DNA of 41,465 bases from an archaeon CG10_big_fil_rev_8_21_14_0_10_43_11 (GCA_002763265.1 PEZQ01000001.1:16436-57900); one strand, 5' to 3'. Positions 7,134 through 14,953 are shown, counted from the stretch's first letter. Notes: a model not told the origin generated them from the letters alone. Numbers and translations are program-made.

Positions 7134-8843
7134 TTACACGAGTTTTCTTCCAAGCGGGGTAATGGTGATTGTTTTTGTCCTGCCAAGGGGCTGAACCTTG
7201 ATAAGGCCTTTTTGTTCAAGCGCGCGTATTTTTGTGCGGGTTGTGGGCTTTGTTATCTTAAATGCGCGTGTTATCTCATTGTAGGTTACGCTTTTGTTTC
7301 GCGTATTTTGTGCATTAATATATTCAAGGATAGCAAGTTCATCTGCTTTGAGTTTGATTTTTTCACTCGCATGGCCATACACGCTTTTTGTTTCTGCTTC
7401 AAGGGATTTGCGTTCCTCTTGATGCAGGGAGTCGGGATTCACTGAAAGAATGATAATCGCATCGCGAGCAGTAAGTACATCATTTAAGGTGTAGACCATT
7501 TTGAGAACATCAGTAAATGAGTTGTGCGCGATAAGGTATTCAAGCCGTTCTATGAAAATAACGCTTTTCTCACTTTTTTTGATAAACTCGTGTATAAGCT
7601 GTTTGAGTTCGTCAAGGGTTGAGACGCGGTTTTCAACCTGTTGGTCTGAGGTAAGCCATACCAGTGGTGTTTTTTTCAAGCCATATTTTTTTTGGATTGT
7701 GTTTGGATTTGTGCGCACAATGCCAAGACCTGCGTATCCCTTGTTGAGCATGCTAATAAAGAGTTCAAACGCCTCATGTTGTGTTTCCTCTTCTACAAGA
7801 TACACCCCTTTTTTTTGAATAGTTATCTTACTGTTTGAGAACGTTTTGCGTTCCTTTTCAATAGTAATTCCCATTGTGCTCAGCAAGTCCTTTGCCTGTG
7901 CGAGCGTGTGCTCGGATGTTTTTCCTGAACGGTAAACATAAACAATAAGCGCACCCAAAACGCCTGCAAACAAAACAACAATACCAAGGCTAAGGGTGTG
8001 TTGTGTTCTGATTGCTTCAAAATTTCCTGAAAGCGCTCTCTGCGGGGTAATAAAAAATATCAAAAATGTTTCATTGCCAATGATGAATCCTGAACGCGTT
8101 ATGATGCTCTCACCATATGTTTGCAAAACCGTTTGCTCAAGCGTGCTCGCACTTACATTTTTTAAGCTCGTGTTGAGTGTTGAAAAGATGGATGCATTAG
8201 TTCTCTTACTTGCAATAAATGCGTAACTTTCTTGCGTGTCAAGAAGGGGGTGCGCATACCGGTAGTACAAATCCCCCAGCTCAATTATAGTAAATATAAT
8301 GCCCTTAAACTCGCCTAACACATTTGGGTAGGGTATGTATGTTGTAGTTTTAAACAGAGGTGTTGATACAATGACTTGTGAACGGTCATGATTCTGAACC
8401 GGGCTGCTAATGTATGGTTGAGTGGTTTGGTTTGGAATAGAAAAATAATCTGTATTCTTCACGTTCAATCCAACATAACTTGAAAATCGCGGGCTTGAAC
8501 ACTCTGTCACGTCCCCCTGCGCGTTTGTTCGAAGCAGTGTGTTGAGCACGCCTTCAATATTTTCATGTATGATGCTTAAATCTCCACTACACTCGTTGAT
8601 GTTAAGGTCAATAATAGTTGGAAACGTGCTAAGTGAGACGAGTTCATTTCTGACTTGGAGAATATGCTCTGCAATTTTGCTTGCCGCAAAATCTGTTTTG
8701 ATTTGTTGATTGTGATTCCATTCATCTGAAACGGTGTTTTCAAACTCGTATAAAGACCACATGTTCATTATAATAACTGCGCCAAGCAGGAGTGCTGAAA
8801 CAAACAGCAATATGAATATGGTATTTCGTTGAATAAGGTTCAT
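7134..8843 (-). CDS. Transmembrane sensor-regulator: dCache - DUF835 - winged helix
   Basis: A 569-residue one-component regulator. TM1 is 8-29. The extracytoplasmic part (about 30-283) is dCache-like (NTDYFSIPNQTTQPYISSPV, then VIVSTPLFK and FKGIIFTIIELGDL). TM2 is 284-304. A DUF835 domain follows at about 345-480 (KGVYLVEEE, VVWLTSDQ-like strand, SVIFIERLEYL). A winged helix ends the protein at about 497-569 (TYNEITRAFKITKPTTRTKIRALEQKGLI). ATG 8843 is used; the longer GTG start at 8885 would put the TATA box (about 8868-8881) inside the gene. The ligand is unknown; its position suggests control of the redox genes at 8960 onward. Confidence 0.85.
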   Translation of the reverse strand: MNLIQRNTIFILLFVSALLLGAVIIMNMWSLYEFENTVSDEWNHNQQIKTDFAASKIAEHILQVRNELVSLSTFPTIIDLNINECSGDLSIIHENIEGVLNTLLRTNAQGDVTECSSPRFSSYVGLNVKNTDYFSIPNQTTQPYISSPVQNHDRSQVIVSTPLFKTTTYIPYPNVLGEFKGIIFTIIELGDLYYRYAHPLLDTQESYAFIASKRTNASIFSTLNTSLKNVSASTLEQTVLQTYGESIITRSGFIIGNETFLIFFITPQRALSGNFEAIRTQHTLSLGIVVLFAGVLGALIVYVYRSGKTSEHTLAQAKDLLSTMGITIEKERKTFSNSKITIQKKGVYLVEEETQHEAFELFISMLNKGYAGLGIVRTNPNTIQKKYGLKKTPLVWLTSDQQVENRVSTLDELKQLIHEFIKKSEKSVIFIERLEYLIAHNSFTDVLKMVYTLNDVLTARDAIIILSVNPDSLHQEERKSLEAETKSVYGHASEKIKLKADELAILEYINAQNTRNKSVTYNEITRAFKITKPTTRTKIRALEQKGLIKVQPLGRTKTITITPLGRKLV

Positions 8844-8867
8844 ACGTACACGGTCTAAACTCCTGCC

Positions 8868-8919
8868 CTTTTTATATATTTTCACAATTTTTTCACAATT
8901 ATTTCAATGTGTTTAAATA
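8868..8919. promoter_or_regulatory. Divergent promoter with tandem 11-bp operator
   Basis: Between the sensor-regulator and the gene at 8960, two perfect tandem copies of TTTTCACAATT occupy 8879-8889 and 8890-8900. On the minus strand each reads AATTGTGAAAA. The pair directly abuts the minus-strand TATA box (about 8868-8881) and lies about 11 bases before the plus-strand TATA box (TTTAAATA, 8912-8919). The 11-bp spacing puts both copies on one face of the helix. The same pattern recurs at 14916-14937. Confidence 0.7.
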
Positions 8920-8959
8920 TGCTTCATGCAAGAAACTGTTCTATGCGTAAGGTGAATGT

Positions 8960-9706
8960 ATGAATACCATTATACCCGATGATAGTTTTGTTAAATCAAT
9001 ACATGGTCATAAAAAGAAAAAAGGGGAGCAACTGTTTACTCCTCTTGTGCTCGTAATGCTGGGCGTTTCTGCGTTGCTTATTGGTTTTAACGTACTCCAG
9101 CTTCAGTCTGTTACTGGTATGGCAACTGCTTCTGTGGGCGGGGCGTACTCTGCGGAACTTTCATCTCTTGATATTAATACACTCAAGTCAACTGGGCACA
9201 CGGTTGCTGCAGTTTTTCCCATTCAGGAGTTTAAAACCCAAGAAGACGTGATGAGATATATGTTTCCAACAGGAACACCCTCATATGGTGCTGCGCTTAG
9301 TGTGAGTTTTGACGACCCTATAACGTCGCTTTCAACGCTTGCACGAATGTATGAGGGTCTTAAAAGTGAAGTTAAAACAAATAATCCTGATGGCTGGCAG
9401 CGTTTTATCAGTCTTGCCACAAAACCGGTTGGCATATCTTGTGAGTATTGCTGTGGTGTTGGCCCAATTGGCGTTGACTCCCAGGGCAACTCACGTTGCG
9501 GATGCCAGCACAATCCTGCAATGCTCAGTCTTGCATTGTACCTCTCAGCATACACTGATATGCCTGACGGGCAAATATTACAAGAAGCAATGAAATGGAA
9601 GACGCTTTTCTTCCCAAAAAACATGATAGAACTTGGCTTGAGTCTTGCAGGAGGAGATACTTCCGGCTTGCAGGAAAACTTGCCAGGCATGGTTGGAGGC
9701 TGTTAG
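8960..9706 (+). CDS. Membrane-anchored CxxCCG/CGCxHN protein with MVGGC tail
   Basis: A 248-residue protein. A short basic cytosolic N terminus is followed by a TM helix (about 27-47) and an extracytoplasmic part. Residues about 156-184 hold a Cys/His-rich cluster, CEYCCGVGPIG and CGCQHNPAM, that looks suited to metal or thiol chemistry. A helical stretch (EAMKWKTLFFPKNM) follows, and the chain ends LPGMVGGC. I do not recognise a named family. AGGTGA lies 7 bases before ATG 8960. It is the first gene of a closely spaced run through the second cupredoxin (14117), and shares its tail with the next protein. Confidence 0.75.
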   Translation: MNTIIPDDSFVKSIHGHKKKKGEQLFTPLVLVMLGVSALLIGFNVLQLQSVTGMATASVGGAYSAELSSLDINTLKSTGHTVAAVFPIQEFKTQEDVMRYMFPTGTPSYGAALSVSFDDPITSLSTLARMYEGLKSEVKTNNPDGWQRFISLATKPVGISCEYCCGVGPIGVDSQGNSRCGCQHNPAMLSLALYLSAYTDMPDGQILQEAMKWKTLFFPKNMIELGLSLAGGDTSGLQENLPGMVGGC

Positions 9707-9724
9707 TACAGTAATGGTGATAAC

Positions 9725-9976
9725 ATGAAAGAAACAACAATTAAACTGGACCAAAAAACGCTTTTGTACGTGGTTCTTGGCGTGCTTATCCTTGGCGCCG
9801 CGTTTCAAGCGTACCAGATTACCCTGATGAAAAATGAGATTGCATCAGCAGGTCTCTCACTTGGCTCGTCCTCTTCAAGAACAAGTGTTGCCACGCAATC
9901 AGGAGATTCATCTGGCCAAACTCAGTCCTTACCGGACAGTATTAGTGACTTGCCACAAATGGTTGGAGGATGCTAA
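9725..9976 (+). CDS. Small membrane protein with MVGGC tail
   Basis: An 83-residue protein: a charged N terminus, one TM helix (about 12-30), then a low-complexity Ser/Gly/Thr linker and the end LPQMVGGC. The final five residues match the upstream protein exactly; the rest is unrelated. The single C-terminal Cys is probably outside the membrane. It may be a partner or carrier for the upstream protein, or a substrate of the same modification. It follows the previous gene by 18 bases, and the next gene starts 49 bases later. Confidence 0.7.
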   Translation: MKETTIKLDQKTLLYVVLGVLILGAAFQAYQITLMKNEIASAGLSLGSSSSRTSVATQSGDSSGQTQSLPDSISDLPQMVGGC

Positions 9977-10025
9977 GAACCAGTGGTGTTGCATCTTTCA
10001 AACCATTATTTTATGAGGGAGAACT

Positions 10026-11177
10026 ATGAAGAAAAGATTAAGAAAATTCAAAATTGTCACAACACCCCAAACAAAATATGTTGCGCTTATTGGTGTTGTT
10101 GTCTTTGCTATTTTTGCATTTAGCGCGTTTCAATCAATGACGCTTGGCAGTATTGTTCATGATGCGGTGCTCAGCGCAAAAGAAGAGGCACGGCCCGCAG
10201 AAATCGCGCTTTTAACCATTACTACAAATAATTGTCCTGAATGTTTTAACATTCAAAGTGTTGTTGAGAAAATCAAGAATTCAGGCGTTAATGTAACACA
10301 AGAAGGCACGCTTGATTTTTCATCAGATGAAGCAAAACAAATCATAGCCCAGTTTGGCATAACAAGTGTGCCGACGGTTATTGTATCAGGTGAGCTTAAC
10401 CGGTCATCATCACTTGAGCGTGTTGTCACGCCAATCGCACACCTTTCTGGTGGTGCGCTTGTTGTTGACACGATTGAGCCGCCATTTCTTGATGCGCAAA
10501 CCGGAGCAGTTCAGGGCAATGTGAGTGCGTTTGCTATTATTGAACCAAGCTGTGAGTCATGTATTTCACTTGACCCGCTGGTAAGCCAGATAGAATCACT
10601 GGGCATTGCTCTTATTGAGAACAAAACGCTTCTTGCACAAAGCGCGCAGGCAAAATCGTTTATCAGCGCGTATAACATAAGCGCGTTGCCGTCGCTGGTG
10701 TTAATCGGTGACATGAATAAATACACTGATTTTGCAAGTGTATGGGCGCAAATTGGAACGGTTGCATTAGATGGCACGTACGTGCTTCGAACAAAAACCC
10801 CGCCGTACTTTGATATTGTGCAAAGCAGGGCGCGCGGAAACGTGGGCGTGCTTTTTATTGAAGCGGACACGTGTGAAACGTGCTATTCAGCACAAGTATT
10901 TCACACGCCAATCCTCCAAAATTTTGCCCTTCCTTTGAGCAATGTCACGTCACTTAACGCATCAAGTGAAGAAGCGCAAGTCATAATTGAGGAGTACCGC
11001 ATTGAAAAGTTGCCTGCTCTTATCATGTTTGACGACCTTGCAGCATACCCTTCTTTGGTGAATGCATGGGCGCCTGTCGGCACTGTTGAGAGTGATGGTA
11101 CGTACGTGTTTAGAAGTGTTGAATTTGCAGGTCAACCGTACTTGAATGTAACAAGCAACACCGTTGTATCTGGTTGA
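10026..11177 (+). CDS. Membrane-anchored triple thioredoxin-like protein
   Basis: A 383-residue protein: one TM helix (about 18-36), then three tandem thioredoxin-like domains outside the membrane. The CxxC motifs are CPEC (70-73), CESC (176-179) and CETC (283-286). Cis-proline loops are SVPT, ALPS and KLPA. Each domain ends in a similar segment (SLERVVTPIAHL, FASVWAQIGTVALDGTYV, LVNAWAPVGTVESDGTYV), showing internal duplication. The adjoining CcdA is the likely electron source. Likely clients are the Cys-rich neighbours and the CuA cupredoxins. GAGGGAGA before ATG is a good ribosome binding site. Confidence 0.88.
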   Translation: MKKRLRKFKIVTTPQTKYVALIGVVVFAIFAFSAFQSMTLGSIVHDAVLSAKEEARPAEIALLTITTNNCPECFNIQSVVEKIKNSGVNVTQEGTLDFSSDEAKQIIAQFGITSVPTVIVSGELNRSSSLERVVTPIAHLSGGALVVDTIEPPFLDAQTGAVQGNVSAFAIIEPSCESCISLDPLVSQIESLGIALIENKTLLAQSAQAKSFISAYNISALPSLVLIGDMNKYTDFASVWAQIGTVALDGTYVLRTKTPPYFDIVQSRARGNVGVLFIEADTCETCYSAQVFHTPILQNFALPLSNVTSLNASSEEAQVIIEEYRIEKLPALIMFDDLAAYPSLVNAWAPVGTVESDGTYVFRSVEFAGQPYLNVTSNTVVSG

Positions 11178-11182
11178 AAACA

Positions 11183-12175
11183 ATGAAACGAGCAAACGCG
11201 TTCAAACTTATGGGGGTGGCATTACTCCTCCCCCTTTTGTTTTCTTTTGTGTTTGCTCAAACAACTGATGAACCTATTGGATTGCAAAAGATTCGCGAAT
11301 ACAACAACCAGTATTTGCTTGATTTTAGCGTAACCATATCTTTTTTTATCGCGTTTGTTGCAGGCATTCTTGCTATACTCTCCCCGTGCATTTTACCTAT
11401 CCTGCCTGCTTACTTTTCAATAACTTTTAAGGAAAAAAAGAACATCACTTTGATGACGCTGGTGTTCTTTCTTGGGTTTTCTCTTGTGTTTGTTGCTATG
11501 GGTGTTGTTGCCGGCTTTATTGGAGAGCAAACAATTCTTGCAATTCAAAGCCCTGTTGTAGTCACTATTGGCGGGTTGTTTCTTATTTTTATGGGTTTTA
11601 TTACTCTCTCAGGCAGAGGTTTTGGCTCTTTTATTAGAATCCAGAAGCGATTTTCAAATGATATTCCCGGCGTCTTTTTATCCGGTTCAGCTTTTGCATT
11701 AGGGTGGACTGCGTGTCTTGGTCCGATTCTTGCAGCAATTCTTGGTCTTGGCGCTCTTTTGCATAATATTCTCTTTTCAGCGTTGCTGATGTTTTTCTAT
11801 GCACTTGGAAATCTCGCGCCGCTTTTTATTATTTCAATGTTTTATGACCGCTTAAACTTGTCACAATCGCGCTTTTTGCAGGGGAGAACCTTTAATTTTG
11901 AAATAGGAGCGCGGCTTATTAAAATTCATTCAACAAACCTGATTGCAGGCATTATTTTTGTTCTTCTTGGTGCGATAATAATTGTATTTCAGGGAACAGG
12001 TGTGTTTAACACATGGGACTTTCTTGGAACAAAACAATACTTTTACTCACTTCAAGATTGGCTTATTGCGTGGGCTCCTGCAAACGTAGTGAGTTTTGTG
12101 CTCTTTGCCATTTTTATGTTAGTGCTCGCCCTCTTTTTTATGTTTCGGGCAAAACATAGGGGGGTAAGGAAATGA
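11183..12175 (+). CDS. ccdA: CcdA/DsbD-type transmembrane thiol electron transporter
   Basis: A 330-residue membrane protein. An N-terminal signal-like helix is followed by about seven further TM segments. The two redox-active cysteines sit in LSPCILPILPAYF (Cys69) and GWTACLGPILAAIL (Cys178), the proline-flanked motifs of CcdA/DsbD. It moves electrons from cytosolic thioredoxin to extracytoplasmic thiol proteins. ATG 11183 is chosen over the upstream TTG that overlaps the previous stop. It sits directly after the triple thioredoxin (5-base gap) and overlaps the next gene by ATGA, as expected for a relay operon. Confidence 0.92.
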   Translation: MKRANAFKLMGVALLLPLLFSFVFAQTTDEPIGLQKIREYNNQYLLDFSVTISFFIAFVAGILAILSPCILPILPAYFSITFKEKKNITLMTLVFFLGFSLVFVAMGVVAGFIGEQTILAIQSPVVVTIGGLFLIFMGFITLSGRGFGSFIRIQKRFSNDIPGVFLSGSAFALGWTACLGPILAAILGLGALLHNILFSALLMFFYALGNLAPLFIISMFYDRLNLSQSRFLQGRTFNFEIGARLIKIHSTNLIAGIIFVLLGAIIIVFQGTGVFNTWDFLGTKQYFYSLQDWLIAWAPANVVSFVLFAIFMLVLALFFMFRAKHRGVRK

Positions 12176-12774
12176 CAAACACGTTTGAGTGCTCTGTTTG
12201 TTCAAAACAGTTTAGCTCACAGCAGGGTCTTGAAATGCACACGAGTGCAAAACACGCACAAAAAAGCACGAAACGTATCTCTTTGCCGAGTATTACTATT
12301 AAAGCATCACATGTTGGCCTGCTTGGCGCGCTTGTTATTGTTTCACTCGCACTTGTGGTTGGTGTTTCATCACTTGCCTCGCACGCGTACGTGTGCGAAT
12401 CTGACCCGGTTGAATTGATGAATATTAGAGAGCATTTGGAGTTAGTAAGCCACATCCATCCTACTCTGCGCATTTCAATTCTGGGAAAAGCGTATGCAAT
12501 TCCTGCAAATATAGGTATTGCATCAAACTGGATGAGTCCAATACATACGCATGAGGGTACGGGCAAGCTCCATGTTGAAGCGCCATGTTCAAGAGATTTT
12601 TACCTTTCCGACTTTTTTGTAATTTGGAATAAAACATTTAACCAGAGTTGCATTTTTGAATTTTGCATGAACCAAACGCATCAGTTGCGCGTAACACGAA
12701 ACGGGTTTGATGTTATAGACCCTGAGAATCTTGTGTTACGCGACCGTGATGACATTGCTATAGTCTATGAGTGA
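12172..12774 (+). CDS. C2H2 zinc finger - TM - HIHP-domain fusion
   Basis: A 200-residue protein. Residues 7-28 form one C2H2 zinc finger (CSVC ... HTSAKH). A TM helix spans about 46-68. The outer domain carries HIHPTLRISILGKAYAIPANIGI, HTHEGTGKLHVEAP and FYLSDFFVIWNKTF, a His-rich pattern I also know from many uncharacterised bacterial exported proteins. The HIHP and HTHEGTG histidines could bind metal. The finger would lie in the cytosol and the His domain outside, so it may sense or relay. Its ATG overlaps the ccdA stop. The domain reading is good; the function is inferred. Confidence 0.75.
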   Translation: MTNTFECSVCSKQFSSQQGLEMHTSAKHAQKSTKRISLPSITIKASHVGLLGALVIVSLALVVGVSSLASHAYVCESDPVELMNIREHLELVSHIHPTLRISILGKAYAIPANIGIASNWMSPIHTHEGTGKLHVEAPCSRDFYLSDFFVIWNKTFNQSCIFEFCMNQTHQLRVTRNGFDVIDPENLVLRDRDDIAIVYE

Positions 12775-12780
12775 TATACT

Positions 12781-13629
12781 ATGAATACTATGAAACGGTT
12801 ACTATTGCCCACAATTTTATTAACAATCGTTACTGGTGTGTTTGCGCACAGTAATGTGTTGTACGGCGTTGATTTAAGTTTTAACACCCTATTTGAAGAA
12901 GGCGTGGTTCAAAGCGCCAAAGATTTTTTTAACACAACAAATACGCCTTCACGCATTGATTACGAGCATGAAGCACTGATTGTTAATTTTGAATCAGATA
13001 AGGAATTGTATGCAATTATAAGCCCAATTGATTTTTCTGTTATTGGTTTTAGAAATAACTCGCTTATTTCTGCTAAATCACAGGCAATACTTTTTAGTAA
13101 AGAAGCACGAAGAGCAAAGGCAGAAGCGGTTTTTCAAACGCTTGCAAACCGCTTACGCCAAGAACTCGTGTATGGTGAAGAAGTGCAGGAGTATTCAGGA
13201 CAATTTCGCCACACCTGGTATCGCCAAGTTGAAGGCATTCTTGTTGCAAATGACTATTTTGAAGTTGAAGTAGACGGCCACACAGGAGATATTGTTTCCT
13301 GGAGAGCACCTCTTTTTATCTACCAAAAAAGTGCCATGACACTAACCCCTGCTATTTCGTACCGGGTTGCACAATACATTGCAGAAATTCGTTTTAATGC
13401 CAAACCAACAGACACGCTTCCTGTTCTTGTTATTGAAAAAACAAGACCGCTTTGGCTTGTTAAGGTCAAAGCGTTATATCCTATTTATGTTGCAGTTGAT
13501 GCATTAACCGGCAGAGTCGTGTATTCTGGAAATCCCCGTTCCCCTCTTCCAGTTGACTATGATGCAGGCAGGGATGTTGCAGTTATCAAAACAGATTACA
13601 TTAAGCAGGTTTATAGTGGTGACTTATAA
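12781..13629 (+). CDS. Exported PepSY-like protein
   Basis: A 282-residue protein with an N-terminal signal peptide (about 1-22, ending in VFAHS). The body contains a PepSY-like pattern twice: FRHTWYRQVEGILVANDYFEVEVDGHTGDIVSW and RPLWLVKVKALYPIYVAVDALTGRVVYSG, with the usual strand followed by D-x-x-T-G-x-I/V-V. Such domains often act as chaperones or inhibitors of exported enzymes. ATG 12790 is an alternative start. It lies 6 bases after the previous gene and one base before the first cupredoxin, so it may assist copper-protein maturation. Confidence 0.7.
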   Translation: MNTMKRLLLPTILLTIVTGVFAHSNVLYGVDLSFNTLFEEGVVQSAKDFFNTTNTPSRIDYEHEALIVNFESDKELYAIISPIDFSVIGFRNNSLISAKSQAILFSKEARRAKAEAVFQTLANRLRQELVYGEEVQEYSGQFRHTWYRQVEGILVANDYFEVEVDGHTGDIVSWRAPLFIYQKSAMTLTPAISYRVAQYIAEIRFNAKPTDTLPVLVIEKTRPLWLVKVKALYPIYVAVDALTGRVVYSGNPRSPLPVDYDAGRDVAVIKTDYIKQVYSGDL

Positions 13630-13630
13630 C

Positions 13631-14083
13631 ATGATGAAAACAAAACTTCTTTTAGGACTCTTATTCGTGCTGCCCGTTATTTCAGGATGCACGCAAGCTA
13701 CCCTTGATAACGACTACATCAAGGCACAAAAACTCATTGATGTTAACAGCAATCAATATACGGATATGGCTGCAAGCGGCACACTTGAAGATGGCGTGCG
13801 CGTGATTCGTATAAGCGCGCAGCAATTCAACTTTGACCCTGCCCTCATTATTGTGAATAAGGGAGAGCGCGTGCGTCTTATTATTGAAGTTGAAGACATT
13901 CCTCACGGGTTTGAAATCGAAGGATTTAACATTCCAGGCTATGATATCAGTACTATTATACGAAAAGGAACGCCTCTTGTGCTCGAATTTCTTGCAGATG
14001 AGGCAGGTGTGTGGGAATTTATCTGCACAATTTATTGCGGTTTTGGCCATAGCGAAATGAAGGGGACCTTTGTGATACGATGA
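13631..14083 (+). CDS. CuA-type cupredoxin lipoprotein
   Basis: A 150-residue lipoprotein. The signal peptide ends in a lipobox (VISGC, Cys20). The cupredoxin domain carries the complete CuA ligand set of cytochrome oxidase subunit II: H92 in IPHGF, then CTIYCGFGHSEM with C132, C136, H140 and M143. It would hold a binuclear copper centre outside the cell and transfer electrons. There is no subunit I or COX2 transmembrane hairpin here, so its redox partner is unknown. ATG 13631 is right because the signal peptide begins there. Confidence 0.92.
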   Translation: MMKTKLLLGLLFVLPVISGCTQATLDNDYIKAQKLIDVNSNQYTDMAASGTLEDGVRVIRISAQQFNFDPALIIVNKGERVRLIIEVEDIPHGFEIEGFNIPGYDISTIIRKGTPLVLEFLADEAGVWEFICTIYCGFGHSEMKGTFVIR

Positions 14084-14116
14084 ACAGTGCTCTACCGTAA
14101 GGGGAAGTGAAATACT

Positions 14117-14551
14117 ATGATAAACAAAAATTATGTTGCAGGTCTGTTCTTACTCGGCGTCTTAGTTATTGCTGGTTGCACGCAAAACAGCATCCTCTTA
14201 GGCTAAGCGTCTGAGAGTGAGAACAGCCTTGGTCAAACACAAAACGATGCCTCACCTGATGTGCAACTCACTGGCGAGATAAAGGAGTTTGAGATTATTG
14301 CAAAACAATGGGAGTTTATTCCATCAACAATACGTGTAAACCTAGGAGACCGTGTTGAATTGCACGTTGAAAGCACTGATGTGGCGCATGGTTTTATGCT
14401 TCCTGAATTTGGAATTAGTGAATATCTAAACCCCGGCGTGGATGTGCACATTGACTTTATTGCAGATAAAACCGGCACGTTTTCTTTCTCGTGTTCAGTT
14501 CCGTGTGGAAGTGGTCACGGAAGAATGACTGGACAATTAATTGTAGAATAA
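14117..14551 (+). pseudogene. Second CuA cupredoxin lipoprotein with in-frame stop
   Basis: From ATG 14117 the frame encodes a lipoprotein signal (LVIAGC) and seven or eight linker residues, then stops at TAA 14204-14206. The same frame continues without a shift through a Ser/Asn/Gln-rich linker and a full CuA cupredoxin domain (AHGFML His; CSVPCGSGHGRM with C-x3-C-x3-H-x2-M). All copper ligands are kept, so the break is recent, a sequencing error, or a read-through. GTG 14261 could start a domain without signal peptide, but that would not be exported. GGGGAAGTG is its ribosome binding site. Confidence 0.8.
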
Positions 14552-14582
14552 AAAAAGAAAAGAAAAAGATTTTTTTTTCTTT
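14552..14582. terminator. Bidirectional A/T-run terminator
   Basis: Between the converging cupredoxin and His/Met-rich genes, an A-rich run (AAAAAAGAAAAGAAAAAG) is followed directly by a long T-run. It provides a T-run terminator for both strands and can also fold into an A/T hairpin. Confidence 0.65.
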
Positions 14583-14862
14583 AGTTATGCATTGGACAGC
14601 CGCCAAAATCTGCGTCTTCACCATGCATGCTTCTGTGGTGTTGTATCATATCACCAAGACTTGAGTCATTGCCATGCATCTCATTGTGAAATGCAATCAT
14701 GTCATCAACGTCGGCATCAGGTTGGTCATGCATTATTTGGAAGTGTTCAAGCATGTCCTGCAGGAAGTTTCCTTCCCCAGTTGGATTGTTAGCATAGCCA
14801 TGGGCAAACGCAATTCCTCCAACTACCATAATTGCTGCAAGCGCGAATAATGCTCGTTTCAT
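14581..14862 (-). CDS. Secreted His/Met-rich copper-binding protein
   Basis: A 93-residue exported protein. The signal peptide is about 1-20 (ending in IAFAHG). The mature part repeats His/Met clusters: MLEHFQIMHD, IAFHNEMHG, MIQHHRSMHG and the end CPMHN. Repeated H-x(2-3)-M and MH pairs are typical of copper-binding proteins. It probably buffers copper outside the cell. A TATA-like box (CTTTATATG, 14905-14897) and SD GAGGTGA precede ATG 14862. Its promoter is divergent from the membrane winged-helix regulator and shares the tandem operator at 14916-14937. Confidence 0.8.
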   Translation of the reverse strand: MKRALFALAAIMVVGGIAFAHGYANNPTGEGNFLQDMLEHFQIMHDQPDADVDDMIAFHNEMHGNDSSLGDMIQHHRSMHGEDADFGGCPMHN

Positions 14863-14896
14863 TGTCTCACCTCACTATAGCTTAGTAAGGTTAGAA

Positions 14897-14953
14897 CATA
14901 TAAAGAGGCGTAAAGAATAGTGAAAGAATAGTGAAAACCACTACCTTTTAATA
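14897..14953. promoter_or_regulatory. Divergent promoter with tandem 11-bp operator (second copy)
   Basis: Two tandem 11-bp units, AATAGTGAAAG (14916-14926) and AATAGTGAAAA (14927-14937), lie between the minus-strand TATA of the His/Met-rich gene (about 14897-14905) and the plus-strand TATA of the regulator (CCTTTTAATAGG, about 14943-14953). They differ from the 8879-8900 pair only by A/T at the fourth base of each unit and G/A at the end of one unit. In both places the forward orientation points at the TATA box of a membrane-bound winged-helix regulator. Confidence 0.7.

Noticed and set aside
8844-8885. GTG start at 8885 for the dCache regulator
   Set aside because: It would place the TATA box within the coding region; ATG 8843 begins right before TM1 and fits a leaderless transcript.
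9704-9976. MVGGC tails as Rab- or CaaX-type prenylation signals
   Set aside because: The tails are predicted to be outside the membrane and no prenyltransferase of that kind is known to act there; no evidence in the window.
14204-14206. TAA read as selenocysteine or pyrrolysine
   Set aside because: Those use TGA and TAG; TAA is an ordinary stop in other genes here and no insertion element is visible.
13631-14551. Cupredoxins as subunit II of a cytochrome oxidase operon
   Set aside because: No transmembrane hairpin and no subunit I or III gene nearby; they are lipoproteins with a CuA domain only.
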